This document shows positions 8,227-16,521 of a stretch of DNA of 64,000 bases, piece by piece. The notes below the pieces were generated by a model. The model ran no database searches, was not told the origin of the DNA, and was given only the letters and a program-made list of their open reading frames with translations. Numbering within the stretch: the stretch's first letter is position 1; each line of letters starts with the position of its first letter. The DNA comes from Hydrogenimonas sp. SS33. Lineage in GTDB: Bacteria > Campylobacterota > Campylobacteria > Campylobacterales > Hydrogenimonadaceae. Where the stretch lies: assembly GCF_040436365.1 (NCBI RefSeq), contig NZ_AP026369.1:248001-312000 (forward strand), in the 5' to 3' direction. The position numbers and the translations under genes are program-made.

Positions 8227-9594
8227 CTAGAATATCTGTGTCATCCAGTGCCACATTTTTTTGATTTTTTGTCCGAACGTCTCTTTGTTCTCTTCTGCCA
8301 CCCGGTCCGCGAGGGTCTGCTTCGCATCGGGAGGGGTGAGCGGCTGCTCCTTTTTCTCCTCCCGGTCGGCGTGGGGATGAACCGTGGGAAGCTCCCCCTC
8401 GCCGGCGGTGATGGGTTCTTTTTTGTGGATCATTTTCCTGTTGGAGTCGATTTCGTACTGGGTGTATCCGCCAGCGCCGTACTCCAGAAGCCCGATTGCC
8501 GTGGCGAAAGCCGGGTCGTTGAGGGCTTCGAAATCCCCCTCCACCGGACGCGGCTTGGCGATGCGCACCGGCATATTGTCGAAAATCGCCATCGCCAGTT
8601 CGCGGATGCCGTCGAGCTTGGTCATGCCGCCGGTCAGGACGATACCCGCACCGATCTGGTCCCGCAGGTTGCTTTTCTGCAGCTCTTTGGCCAGGATCAT
8701 CAGGGTCTCCTGCACCCGTGCCTGGATGACGTTGTAGACGATCTCCAGGGAGATTTCGTGGTTTTCGTTGTCATCTCCGATGACGGGAATCTCGATCAGA
8801 TCGTTGGAAGGAGCCCTGAGGGAACCGTATTCGAGCTTGATCTTCTCAGCCACGCTCAGAGGCGTGTGCAACGCCATCGAGAGGTCGTTGGTAATATGGT
8901 TGGACCCGACCGCGAGAAAAGTGTTGAAGCGGATCGAATTGCCCGAGTGGACCACCAGCTCGCAGGTCGCCCCGCCCATGTCGATGACGCAGACTCCCAA
9001 CTCCTTTTCGTCGTCGTTCAGGACGGAGATGGCGGAAGCGTATCCGGCGAGTACCACATTCTCGATTTCGATGCCGGCCGACTTGACCGCCTTTTTCAGG
9101 TTGCTCAGGTTGGATTTCTGGGTCGTGATGATATGGGTGTCCACCTCCAGGCGGCTCGCGTTCATCCCGTAGGGGTCTTCGATGAACTCCTGCTCGTCCA
9201 CCTTGAAGTTGTAGGGGAGGACATGGAGGACCTCATATTCGTTGGGGATGTTGGCGTTGTAGAGTGCCGTCTGCATCACCCGGTTGATCTCTTTGATCCC
9301 GATCTCCTGCTGGGGCACGTTGACGATGCCGGAGCTGTTGATGGAGCGGGTGTAGGCGCCAGAGATGGAGATGATGGCACGGCTCGGGATGGTGCCCGCA
9401 ATCCGCTTGGCGTCTCCGAGGGCCTGACGGATGGAACGGGTGGTCTGTTCTATATTGGTAATGGTTCCCTTGCGCACGCCCTGGGATTTGGCGACGCCGG
9501 AACCGATAATATGGATGCCGTCGTTTTTCTCTTCCGCGATGACGACGCTGATCTTGCTCGATCCGATGTCGATGGCGAGAAGGGGTCGGCTCAC
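8227..9594 (-). CDS. ftsA: cell division protein FtsA
   Basis: This actin-like ATPase tethers FtsZ filaments to the cytoplasmic membrane. The protein has 455 aa. The N-terminal phosphate-binding motif AIDIGSSKISVVIAEE and a second actin-type motif (CVIDMGGATCELVV) are visible. The C-terminus (KIKKMWHWMTQIF) is an amphipathic membrane-targeting helix. A long Lys/Glu-rich linker precedes it. The start overlaps the stop of the upstream PpiD-like gene (ATGA), and ftsZ follows, so the three are one operon. Confidence 0.97.
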   Translation of the reverse strand: MSRPLLAIDIGSSKISVVIAEEKNDGIHIIGSGVAKSQGVRKGTITNIEQTTRSIRQALGDAKRIAGTIPSRAIISISGAYTRSINSSGIVNVPQQEIGIKEINRVMQTALYNANIPNEYEVLHVLPYNFKVDEQEFIEDPYGMNASRLEVDTHIITTQKSNLSNLKKAVKSAGIEIENVVLAGYASAISVLNDDEKELGVCVIDMGGATCELVVHSGNSIRFNTFLAVGSNHITNDLSMALHTPLSVAEKIKLEYGSLRAPSNDLIEIPVIGDDNENHEISLEIVYNVIQARVQETLMILAKELQKSNLRDQIGAGIVLTGGMTKLDGIRELAMAIFDNMPVRIAKPRPVEGDFEALNDPAFATAIGLLEYGAGGYTQYEIDSNRKMIHKKEPITAGEGELPTVHPHADREEKKEQPLTPPDAKQTLADRVAEENKETFGQKIKKMWHWMTQIF

Positions 9595-11063
9595 TCGGTT
9601 TCCTTTAGAAAGATTTGGATCGGATACTTCTGCTGCAGCCTGGCGATGAGATTGCTTTGAAGCAAGTTGGCTTTCGTTTTGCGGGCATTCTCTTTGACAA
9701 AGGCTTCATGCTGCGTCAGTTTCGATTTGTCAAGCAACTTCTGTTCCAGAATGTTGAAACTGACAGCCTTGTTGTCAAGCAGTATCGCCCCTTTGCGTTT
9801 CTCGGAGGCGAAGAGGCGCTGCAGAAAGGCGGCCGCTTCCTGCTTCGTCAGGGGCGGCAGGCTGTCAACGCTGTCCCGTGTCACGAAGTCCGTCTCTTTG
9901 CCGTCCGTCAGGTTTTGACTCGCCTTCTGGGCCAGTTTCATCAACATCTCTTTACGTTTGGCGTTGACATAGTCGGCCTTGACGCGGGCGTAGGCTTCCT
10001 GGAAGGTTTCCGGCTTGGGAAGCTCCTCTTCGACCACCTTGATAACGGCGTAGCGGCCGCCCACGATTTTGGGTTTGAGGACCGTTCCGGGAGCCGCCTC
10101 GTTGATCGCCTGCCAGACATCGGCCCCGAATGTGGCGTCACCTTCGTCGAAGAGTTTCGTCTCGTCGGGGCTCTTTTTTCCCTTCTTCAGGTCGATGTAG
10201 GCGAGCTGCGCACGCTTTTTGGCGTGTTTCAGGCGGACCGCCTCGGCCACCTTGTCGCGCACCTTCTCCAGGGGAAGAATCTCTCCGTCGGCGTTGGTGA
10301 AGTCGGTGCGGTGCTCTTTGTAGTAGGCTTCGATCTCCTTGTCGGAAGGGGCGGCGCCGGCGGGCGCGATCCAGAGAATCGCCAGTTTGAAGCGGGTGGG
10401 GGTCATGTAGTCGTTCTTGTGGGCTTCCCAAAACTTTTTCAGAGCCGCTTCGTCCACCCGGACCTCCACCTGGTCGGCGGTGAAGACCTTGTACTTAAGT
10501 TTGTCGGCCATGAAGACGGCGGCACCGAAAGCTTCGACCTCCAGCGGCACCGCGTCGGGGTCGAGCAGGGAGAGGGTCTTTTTGATGAGCAGTTCGCTTT
10601 TGATGTTGGCTTCGAAGGTTTTGGGCTTCATGCGCATATTCTGCAACACCGCAAGATAGGTCGCTTTGTCGAAGTGGCCCTCTTTCCGGAAAGCGGGGAT
10701 GGAGACGATGGCCCGCTGCACCTCTTCGTCACTGACGATGATGCCGTGCTCCAGGGCGAAGTTTTTGATGAGCGCCTGGTAGACCAGGGACTGGAGAACC
10801 TGCTTTCTCAGCCCGAGCTTTTTGGCGGTCGCTTCGTCGAGGCGTCCGCCCATCGCCTGGTTGTACTGCCGGTAGATGTTGCTGTAGGCGCTCTGATATT
10901 CGGCGACGGTGACGGGCACGTCGCCGACCATCGCCACGTTTTTGCTCTTTTTGCCGTACTGGTAGGTGCCCCATCCGACGAATCCGGCACCGACGAACGC
11001 GATGGTGCTGATCCAGATGGTGACGACAAGATATTTACGATGTTTCTGCATCCAGGTGATCAT
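9591..11063 (-). CDS. SurA_N/PpiD-like periplasmic folding protein
   Basis: This 490 aa protein is inner-membrane anchored. A single transmembrane segment around residues 12-32 is followed by a SurA-N/PpiD-type chaperone domain (VAMVGDVPVTVAEYQSAY, later LRKQVLQSLVYQALI). The middle and C-terminal parts resemble a degenerate parvulin region and the lysine-rich PpiD tail, but I cannot point to an intact parvulin active site. PpiD-type proteins hold newly secreted proteins near the Sec translocon. It is the first gene of the ftsA-ftsZ operon, and its start faces bioA across a 238 bp gap with operator-like repeats. Confidence 0.85.
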   Translation of the reverse strand: MITWMQKHRKYLVVTIWISTIAFVGAGFVGWGTYQYGKKSKNVAMVGDVPVTVAEYQSAYSNIYRQYNQAMGGRLDEATAKKLGLRKQVLQSLVYQALIKNFALEHGIIVSDEEVQRAIVSIPAFRKEGHFDKATYLAVLQNMRMKPKTFEANIKSELLIKKTLSLLDPDAVPLEVEAFGAAVFMADKLKYKVFTADQVEVRVDEAALKKFWEAHKNDYMTPTRFKLAILWIAPAGAAPSDKEIEAYYKEHRTDFTNADGEILPLEKVRDKVAEAVRLKHAKKRAQLAYIDLKKGKKSPDETKLFDEGDATFGADVWQAINEAAPGTVLKPKIVGGRYAVIKVVEEELPKPETFQEAYARVKADYVNAKRKEMLMKLAQKASQNLTDGKETDFVTRDSVDSLPPLTKQEAAAFLQRLFASEKRKGAILLDNKAVSFNILEQKLLDKSKLTQHEAFVKENARKTKANLLQSNLIARLQQKYPIQIFLKETE

Positions 11064-11127
11064 GGAGAAAGCCTTTTTCCGCTGCTTCGGATATTGGGTA
11101 TAATTATTTAACAGATTCTATTGAATT

Positions 11128-11141
11128 CGAAATTAATTTCG
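11128..11141. promoter_or_regulatory. 14 bp perfect AT-rich palindrome
   Basis: CGAAATTAATTTCG is a perfect palindrome in the bioA/ppiD-like divergent region, 65 nt upstream of the ppiD-like start codon. It is a possible regulator site or chance AT-rich symmetry. Confidence 0.3.
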
Positions 11142-11190
11142 GTTTAAATATGGTTCGAAAATGTCGAATTCTCCGCTGTTTTGCACCGTT

Positions 11191-11220
11191 TTGACAAAGT
11201 GTCAACCTGATTGACACTTT
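11191..11220. promoter_or_regulatory. operator-like TTGACA/TGTCAA inverted repeats between bioA and ppiD-like gene
   Basis: Positions 11196-11220 form a perfect inverted repeat, AAAGTGTCAA-CCTGA-TTGACACTTT, with 10 bp arms and a 5 bp spacer. An overlapping palindrome TTGACA-AAG-TGTCAA covers 11191-11205, so there are three half-sites in alternating orientation. This looks like a binding site for a dimeric repressor that could govern bioA, the division operon, or both. It does not match the BirA-type biotin operator that I know. No TATAAT-like box is suitably spaced after either TTGACA. Confidence 0.5.
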
Positions 11221-11301
11221 CACCCCCTGTATCGGCCGGAAAAGCGTTTTTCTTAGGGGCTTTTGCGGGAGAATCGGCATGTCGCAGAGAAAGGATAAAA
11301 G

Positions 11302-12600
11302 ATGGACAACCGGGAGTTGGCAGAGCGGGACCTGGCGCATGTCTGGCACCCCTGCACCCAGATGAAAGACCATGAGTCGCTGCCGCTCATTCCCGTCAAA
11401 AGAGCGGAGGGTGTCTGGCTCGAAGATTTCGAGGGGAACCGTTACATCGACGGCATCAGCAGCTGGTGGGTCAACCTCTTCGGCCACGCCAACCCGACCA
11501 TCACCGAAGCGCTCTGCCGCCAGGCTTCGACGCTGGAGCATGTCCTTCTGGCCGGTTTCACCCACGAACCGGCGGTGCGCCTGGCCGAGCGTCTGAGCGC
11601 ACTGGTTCCTGGCCATCTGAACCGCCTCTTCTTTGCCGACAACGGTTCGAGCGCGGTGGAGGTGGCGCTGAAGATGAGCTACCATGCCCATCTCAACGCG
11701 GGCGAGAGCAAACCCCTCTTCCTCTCTCTGACCAACAGCTACCACGGTGAGACGATCGGCGCCCTCTCGGTGGGGGATGTGGAGCTCTACAAAAAGACCT
11801 ACGAACCTATCCTCATCCGTTCCGTACAGACGCCGGTGCCGGCCGACCGGAGCGAAGCGGCGGCCCGGGAGGCGTCCGAAAGGCTGGAGACGATTTTGAA
11901 AGTGCATGCGAGCCGCATCTCCGCCATGATCGTCGAGCCCCTGGTCCAGTGTGCGGGCTCGATGCATATGTACCACCCTCTCTACCTGAAGCTGGCGAAA
12001 TCGCTCTGCGAACGCTACAACGTCCACTTCATCGCCGACGAGATCGCCGTCGGTTTCGGCCGTACGGGGACGATGTTCGCCTGCGAGCAGGCAGGCATCG
12101 CGCCCGATTTCATCTGCCTCTCCAAAGGGTTGACGGGCGGTTTCATGCCCCTGGCCGTCGTCATGACCCACGAGGAGATCTACCGACGCTTCTACTGCGA
12201 CTATCTGGAGTACAAAGCCTTTCTCCACTCCCACAGCTACTCGGGCAATCCCCTTGGTTGCGCCTGCGCCAATGCGGTGCTCGATATTTTCGAAAGGGAC
12301 GACGTTCTGGAGAGTAACCGGGAGAAAGCGGGCTGGATGGCCGAACTGACGGAGCCCTTCAAGGCCCTCCCCAATGTCAGGGAGGTGCGCCAGACGGGGA
12401 TGATCGCCGCGGTGGAGCTGCAGGGCTACCGGCCCGAAGAGCGCATCAACCTGAAGATTTTCGACTACTGCCTCCGGCGGGGTGTTTTCATCCGCCCCCT
12501 CGGGCCGGTTCTCTACTTCATGCCCCCCTATATCATCGAACGGGAAGAGATGGAGAAACTGATCCAGACGGCCTATGAGGCGGTCAGGAGCCTTTCATGA
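11302..12600 (+). CDS. bioA: adenosylmethionine-8-amino-7-oxononanoate aminotransferase
   Basis: BioA converts 8-amino-7-oxononanoate to 7,8-diaminononanoate in biotin synthesis, with S-adenosylmethionine as amino donor and PLP as cofactor. The protein has 432 aa. The N-terminal HVWHPCTQMKDHE and the SSWWVNLFGHANP stretch are diagnostic of BioA rather than other class III aminotransferases. The PLP-binding lysine is Lys275 in LSKGLTGG, and DEIAVGFGRTG supplies the cofactor aspartate. The 3' end overlaps the DUF72 gene by 4 bp. No other bio genes are in the window. Confidence 0.96.
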   Translation: MDNRELAERDLAHVWHPCTQMKDHESLPLIPVKRAEGVWLEDFEGNRYIDGISSWWVNLFGHANPTITEALCRQASTLEHVLLAGFTHEPAVRLAERLSALVPGHLNRLFFADNGSSAVEVALKMSYHAHLNAGESKPLFLSLTNSYHGETIGALSVGDVELYKKTYEPILIRSVQTPVPADRSEAAAREASERLETILKVHASRISAMIVEPLVQCAGSMHMYHPLYLKLAKSLCERYNVHFIADEIAVGFGRTGTMFACEQAGIAPDFICLSKGLTGGFMPLAVVMTHEEIYRRFYCDYLEYKAFLHSHSYSGNPLGCACANAVLDIFERDDVLESNREKAGWMAELTEPFKALPNVREVRQTGMIAAVELQGYRPEERINLKIFDYCLRRGVFIRPLGPVLYFMPPYIIEREEMEKLIQTAYEAVRSLS

Positions 12601-13322
12601 AAGTTCGCATCGGGACGTCGGGCTTCTACTATGAACACTGGCGCGGGGTTTTCTACCCCGAAGACCTGCCCAAATCGCACTTCTTCGAGTACTATATGAC
12701 CCGTTTCGATACGGTGGAGCTCAACAGCACCTTCTACCATCTGCCGCGCCTCAAAACCACGGAGCACTGGGCCCAAATGTCGCCGGATGATTTTCTCTTC
12801 TCCCTCAAAGCCTACCGGGGCATCACCCATTACCGCAAACTCAAAGAGGTTTCCGACGAGCTCTACCGCTACCTCCACCTGGTCAAACCGCTCAAACCCA
12901 AACTGGGGACCATCCTCTTCCAGCTTCCCCCGTCGCTCCACCGGGACGACGTGCTGCTGAACGACTTTCTGGCCATCCTTCCCAGGGGGTACCGGTATAC
13001 CGTGGAGTTCCGTCATGACAGTTGGCTTGACGATGCCGTCTACGACCTTTTGCGCAGTGCAGGCGTGGCGCTCTGCATCAACGATTTCGGCAAGCGGGAG
13101 ATGGAGCCGGTCATCACGGCCGATTTCGGATATCTCCGTTTTCACGGCCCGACGGGGCGCTACGGCGGAAGCTACGAAGATGCGACCCTGAAGATGTGGG
13201 CCGACCGACTCGCGGGGTTATCGGATAGGGCGAAACTCTTTTTCGTCTACTTCAACAACGATGTGGGCGGGTATGCCGTCCAAAACGCCCTGCGCTTCAA
13301 AGAGCTGGTCGATGGGATATAA
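12597..13322 (+). CDS. DUF72 domain protein (YecE-like)
   Basis: This 241 aa protein starts IGTSGFYYEHWRGVFYPEDLP, the hallmark N-terminus of DUF72/YecE, a TIM-barrel family of unknown biochemical role. Further conserved stretches are FDTVELNSTFY, FSLKAYRGITH and the C-terminal YVYFNND-like FFVYFNNDVGGYAVQNA. The length is near the family norm. It is translationally coupled to bioA (ATGA overlap), which may reflect compaction rather than function. A TATAAT at 13318-13323 spans its stop and may serve the following rsmH gene. Confidence 0.9.
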   Translation: MKVRIGTSGFYYEHWRGVFYPEDLPKSHFFEYYMTRFDTVELNSTFYHLPRLKTTEHWAQMSPDDFLFSLKAYRGITHYRKLKEVSDELYRYLHLVKPLKPKLGTILFQLPPSLHRDDVLLNDFLAILPRGYRYTVEFRHDSWLDDAVYDLLRSAGVALCINDFGKREMEPVITADFGYLRFHGPTGRYGGSYEDATLKMWADRLAGLSDRAKLFFVYFNNDVGGYAVQNALRFKELVDGI

Positions 13323-13346
13323 TGGCGAAAAAATTTCGGTGAGGCC

Positions 13347-14279
13347 ATGAACGAAACGACACCCCATATTCCTGTCCTGCTGGAGCAGGTCCTCGCATGT
13401 TTCGAAGCGATGCCGCCCGAGGGGACTTTTGTTGACTGCACCCTGGGATACGGCGGCCACAGTGAAGCGATTCTGAAGAAGTTCGCCGGCATCCGCCTCA
13501 TCGGGATCGACCAGGATCCGGAGGCGATCGCCTTTTCCACGAAGCGCCTGGCGCCGTTTGGGGAGCGTTTCGAAGCGAAGCGGGGGCGTTTTTCCGACCT
13601 GCTGCCTGAAATTTTGCGGCAGCGGGACGATATATGCGGCATACTAGCCGATTTCGGCGTCTCCTCTTTGCAGCTCGACAAAAAGGAGCGGGGGTTCAGT
13701 TTCCTCTCCGAGACGCTGGACATGCGGATGAACCCCGAAGCCGCACTGAGCGCCCGTGACGTGGTCAACGGCTATTCCCAGGCCGAACTGGAACGCATTT
13801 TCAAAGAGTATGCGGAGGAGAGGCACTACAAAAAAGCGGCCAGGGCCGTGGTGGAGGCCAGGGGGAGAAAACCCATCGAAAGCGGCAGGGAGCTTTCACA
13901 GATCCTGGGGCGGGTGCTTCCCAAGCGGGGCCGGACCAACCCCGCCACGGCCCTCTTTCAGGCCATACGGATCGAAGTCAACGACGAGCTGGGAGAGATC
14001 ACCCGCCTGCTCGACACGCTGGAAGCCCATCCGCCGGTAAATGCGGTGGTCGGGCTCATCACCTTCCACTCCCTGGAGGACCGGCTGGTCAAGCAGCGCT
14101 TCAAAAGGTGGAGCACCTCCTGCATCTGCCCGCCGGAGGTGATGCGCTGCACCTGCGGCAATAACCACGCCCTGGGAAAACCCCTTGGGAAAAAACCCAG
14201 AATCGCCGATGCCGAGGAGTTGAAACACAATCCCCGCAGCCGCAGTGCGAAACTGCGCTGCTTCAGGTTCGGTGAGTAA
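13347..14279 (+). CDS. rsmH: 16S rRNA (cytosine(1402)-N4)-methyltransferase
   Basis: RsmH (MraW) methylates N4 of C1402 in the ribosomal P-site. The protein has 310 aa. HIPVLLEQVLACF and FVDCTLGYGGHSEAIL form the start of the SAM-binding fold. LADFGVSSLQLD and the C-terminal TFHSLEDRLVKQRF are typical family signatures. Two cysteine-containing turns (CICPPEVMRCTCG) and the KPRIADAEELKHNPRSRSAKLR tail are also usual. In many bacteria this gene opens the division and cell-wall cluster; here only an FtsL-like gene follows. Confidence 0.97.
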   Translation: MNETTPHIPVLLEQVLACFEAMPPEGTFVDCTLGYGGHSEAILKKFAGIRLIGIDQDPEAIAFSTKRLAPFGERFEAKRGRFSDLLPEILRQRDDICGILADFGVSSLQLDKKERGFSFLSETLDMRMNPEAALSARDVVNGYSQAELERIFKEYAEERHYKKAARAVVEARGRKPIESGRELSQILGRVLPKRGRTNPATALFQAIRIEVNDELGEITRLLDTLEAHPPVNAVVGLITFHSLEDRLVKQRFKRWSTSCICPPEVMRCTCGNNHALGKPLGKKPRIADAEELKHNPRSRSAKLRCFRFGE

Positions 14280-14292
14280 CAGGAGTCAAGGA

Positions 14293-14622
14293 TTGGGAGA
14301 GAAAACGAAAAAAAAGAGCCCCGAGCAAAAAAACACCTCCACGACCGCTAAAGAAAAATCGGAACTGGCCGATAGTGTACATGAGGCCACATACGATGGC
14401 ACGGCCGATTGGCAGTTTTTGCTGCTGGTTATGATCTCTATAGCCATTGCTCTCCTCCTTTTATTGCCGAAGATCTACCTTCGGAACTCCATCTACTATG
14501 AAAGCCGTGCCATCGATCGTCTCCAGACCCAGTACGGCGCTTTGGTGGAAGAGAACAAGCTTCTTAGCCGCAAGGTGGAGGGGCTGAAAGTCAAAAACCA
14601 GATTCTCGACACGATTTTTTAA
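14293..14622 (+). CDS. small single-pass membrane protein, FtsL-like by position and topology
   Basis: The protein is about 109 aa if it starts at TTG 14293, which has AGGAG 7 nt upstream. An in-frame ATG at 14245 would overlap rsmH and lacks such a site. A Lys/Ser-rich cytoplasmic tail of about 40 residues is followed by one membrane segment (FLLLVMISIAIALLLLLP) and then a heptad-rich coiled coil (RAIDRLQTQYGALVEENKLLSRKVEGL). This topology, and the place right after rsmH, are those of FtsL, the divisome scaffold that pairs with FtsB. FtsL sequences diverge strongly, so the identification is inference from context. Confidence 0.65.
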   Translation: MGEKTKKKSPEQKNTSTTAKEKSELADSVHEATYDGTADWQFLLLVMISIAIALLLLLPKIYLRNSIYYESRAIDRLQTQYGALVEENKLLSRKVEGLKVKNQILDTIF

Positions 14623-14627
14623 TGTCT

Positions 14628-14758
14628 GATGTTACGCAAAACATGAGCCAAGCCCAAGCTTTGGCGGGGAGTGGCCGTCCCAAAAGTTGATATAGCCTCT
14701 CCCCTAAAGCTTCGAAATCTTTAGATTAGAGAGGACGTTACGCTTTTTGCGTAACGTC
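14628..14758 (+). repeat. dispersed structured repeat, copy A (terminal inverted repeats, internal hairpins)
   Basis: The left end GATGTTACGCAAAA (14628-14641) and right end TTTTTGCGTAACGTC (14744-14758) are near-perfect inverted repeats. The interior shares AAGCCCAAGCTTTGGCGGGGA, GGCCGTCCC, CCCCTAAAGC and GAGAGGACGTTACG with the reverse complement of the copy at 28514-28631. The right end itself folds (GACGTTACG/CGTAACGTC). Internal hairpin AATC-TTTA-GATT is at 14716-14727. The first hairpin is mismatched in this copy. Confidence 0.8.
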
Positions 14759-14828
14759 TGTTTCTCAATTTTGTTCCATTTTTTCCTATTCCCAATTTTT
14801 TCGTTTCTATAGGCTGAAAGGGTCGGCG

Positions 14829-14837
14829 TGGTATAAT
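14829..14837 (+). promoter_or_regulatory. extended -10 promoter for the 14895 gene
   Basis: TGGTATAAT fits the TGnTATAAT extended -10 form. It lies 58 nt before the start codon of the 93 aa protein gene. The 272 bp gap before that gene otherwise holds repeat copy A. Confidence 0.55.
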
Positions 14838-14894
14838 GGCACGTTTTGAAAGGGAGGGCCACCTTCCCGTTTTGCACTGACATAGGGGGAAAGT

Positions 14895-15176
14895 ATGTTT
14901 TTTGAAGACGAAGAGGATATCTTTACGGGCGGTTCGCCCAAGGCCAAATTTTTCGATATCGTCTACAACGCCAATCGCAACCTGGTGGAAGACGAGATCG
15001 ACAAACTGGTCATGCGGCTCTGCATCGTCGAGTCGATGCTTGAAGAGCAGATGGGAGAGGAGGCGGTCGAACGGGCCGTCAAAGAGAAGTCGCTGCTTCC
15101 TTCCAAGGAGCTGGAAGGGTGCATGTTCGACAAATATATCGAATTGACGGCGAACATTCTGACCCGGAATGAGTAG
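14895..15176 (+). CDS. conserved small acidic protein, unknown function
   Basis: This 93 aa protein is acidic and mostly alpha-helical by eye, with no signal peptide or membrane segment. It begins MFFEDEEDIFTGGSPKAKFFDIVYNANRN and continues with an amphipathic helix rich in Glu/Leu/Met and one Cys near each end (LCIVES, GCMFDK). It appears to be a Campylobacterota-type hypothetical protein. It has its own extended -10 promoter, a GGGGGAAAG ribosome site, and overlaps the next gene by 8 bp. I do not recognise a function. Confidence 0.8.
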   Translation: MFFEDEEDIFTGGSPKAKFFDIVYNANRNLVEDEIDKLVMRLCIVESMLEEQMGEEAVERAVKEKSLLPSKELEGCMFDKYIELTANILTRNE

Positions 15177-15606
15177 GCACCTTTTCGCCGTCGGGCTTTT
15201 GTCGGCGCTGCTTTTCGGCGCCGGCTCCAACAGCCCGAACGGCGATTGGACCTTCGAAGATACGTTCGCTTTGAAAAAAGATCAGCGGCAGTACATCGAG
15301 ATCCATGCGAAGCAGAAGACCCACCGGCTCACATTCCGCTGGACCCTCTACCAGAACGGGGGGCTGGTGATGCTGGTGAAGTACGACGGACACCGGTACC
15401 AGCCGCTTCTCTATGCCGACTACAAAAGGGACGGCTTCAGGATCGATCTCTTTTCAAAGCCGAACGACGCTTCGCCGATGCAGTTTGTTACGCCCCATGC
15501 CCTTCTGCTCTTCAAGCGCTTCGACGAAAAGAAGAGAGAGGCCTGGATCGACGTGAAGATCAAGGCGGACGAGAAGACCGAAGTACTCTATACCAAAGGG
15601 AGATAA
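15169..15606 (+). CDS. exported hypothetical protein
   Basis: This 145 aa protein has an N-terminal signal peptide (RHLFAVGLLSALLFGAGS), which suggests export to the periplasm. The mature part is predicted to be beta-rich (WTFEDTFALKKDQRQYIEIHAK, TFRWTLYQNGGLVMLVKYDG) and ends with charged residues; there are no cysteines or known motifs. It overlaps the upstream gene by 8 bp and abuts the polyprenyl synthase gene, so it likely belongs to the same transcript. Function unknown. Confidence 0.8.
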   Translation: MSRHLFAVGLLSALLFGAGSNSPNGDWTFEDTFALKKDQRQYIEIHAKQKTHRLTFRWTLYQNGGLVMLVKYDGHRYQPLLYADYKRDGFRIDLFSKPNDASPMQFVTPHALLLFKRFDEKKREAWIDVKIKADEKTEVLYTKGR

Positions 15607-16521
15607 GTGGCTGCCAACTCCGATATGCTCGAAGCCGTGGAACGACAGATGCGGCACTATGTCGCCGAGCTGAACAACGACATCATCATGCAGCTTTTCG
15701 AAAAACTTCCCAAAGGCAAACGCCTGCGGGCGAAGCTGGTTTTGAAAGTGGCCGGGGCACGCCGGGAAGCGGTGGAGCTGGCGGCGATCATCGAGATGAT
15801 CCACGCCGCGAGCCTGCTTCACGACGATGTCATCGACGATGCCCGGACACGCCGGGGCGTGGCGTCGATGAACGCCACGGAGGGAAGCAAACAGGCGATC
15901 ATGATGGGGGATATCCTCTACTCCAAAGGCTTCGAGGCGTTGACGGGTTTTTCGCCCAAAATCGCCTCCGCCGTGGCCCGGGCCGTTACGCAGCTGAGCA
16001 TCGGGGAGCTGATGGATGTACGCCTGGGAGAGCGTTTCAACCCGGATCTGGATGCCTACAGGCAGATGATCTACCAAAAGACCGCCGCCCTCATCGAAGC
16101 GACGGCGGCGGCTGCGGCGCTGCTGGCGGGGCGGGACGAGAAAATCTACGCCATCTACGGCCGCAACCTGGGGATCGCCTTTCAGATCATCGACGATATT
16201 CTCGATATTACCCAGACTTCCGAGCAGCTGGGCAAACCGGCGATGCACGACTTCGAGGAGGGGAAAACGACGCTGCCCTACATCTACCTCTACGAAGCGC
16301 TGGACGAAAAGGGGAGGGAAAAACTGGTCTCGCTGCACGGCAAACCCCTCGATGAAGAGGAGAAAGGGTGGATCGTCACCCAGATGGAGGAGTCGGGCGC
16401 GCTGCGTAAAGCCTACCTCTACGCCAGGGAGCTGGGGGAAGAGGCGGTCGCCCTGATGGAAGGGGAGGGTGAAGAGGCCCTCGCCCAGATCGTGACGGCG
16501 ATGATCGAGAGGGAGTATTGA
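15607..16521 (+). CDS. ispB: polyprenyl diphosphate synthase (octaprenyl/solanesyl type)
   Basis: This enzyme extends farnesyl or geranylgeranyl diphosphate with isopentenyl units to the long side chain used for quinones (menaquinone in Campylobacterota). The protein has 304 aa with GTG start 15607, directly after the preceding stop. The first aspartate-rich motif is LLHDDVIDDARTRRG and the second is QIIDDILDIT. KGKRLRAKLVLKVA is the substrate-binding region. The small residues before the first motif suggest a long-chain product, but the chain length cannot be read reliably. hemA follows with a 1 bp overlap. Confidence 0.9.
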   Translation: MAANSDMLEAVERQMRHYVAELNNDIIMQLFEKLPKGKRLRAKLVLKVAGARREAVELAAIIEMIHAASLLHDDVIDDARTRRGVASMNATEGSKQAIMMGDILYSKGFEALTGFSPKIASAVARAVTQLSIGELMDVRLGERFNPDLDAYRQMIYQKTAALIEATAAAAALLAGRDEKIYAIYGRNLGIAFQIIDDILDITQTSEQLGKPAMHDFEEGKTTLPYIYLYEALDEKGREKLVSLHGKPLDEEEKGWIVTQMEESGALRKAYLYARELGEEAVALMEGEGEEALAQIVTAMIEREY

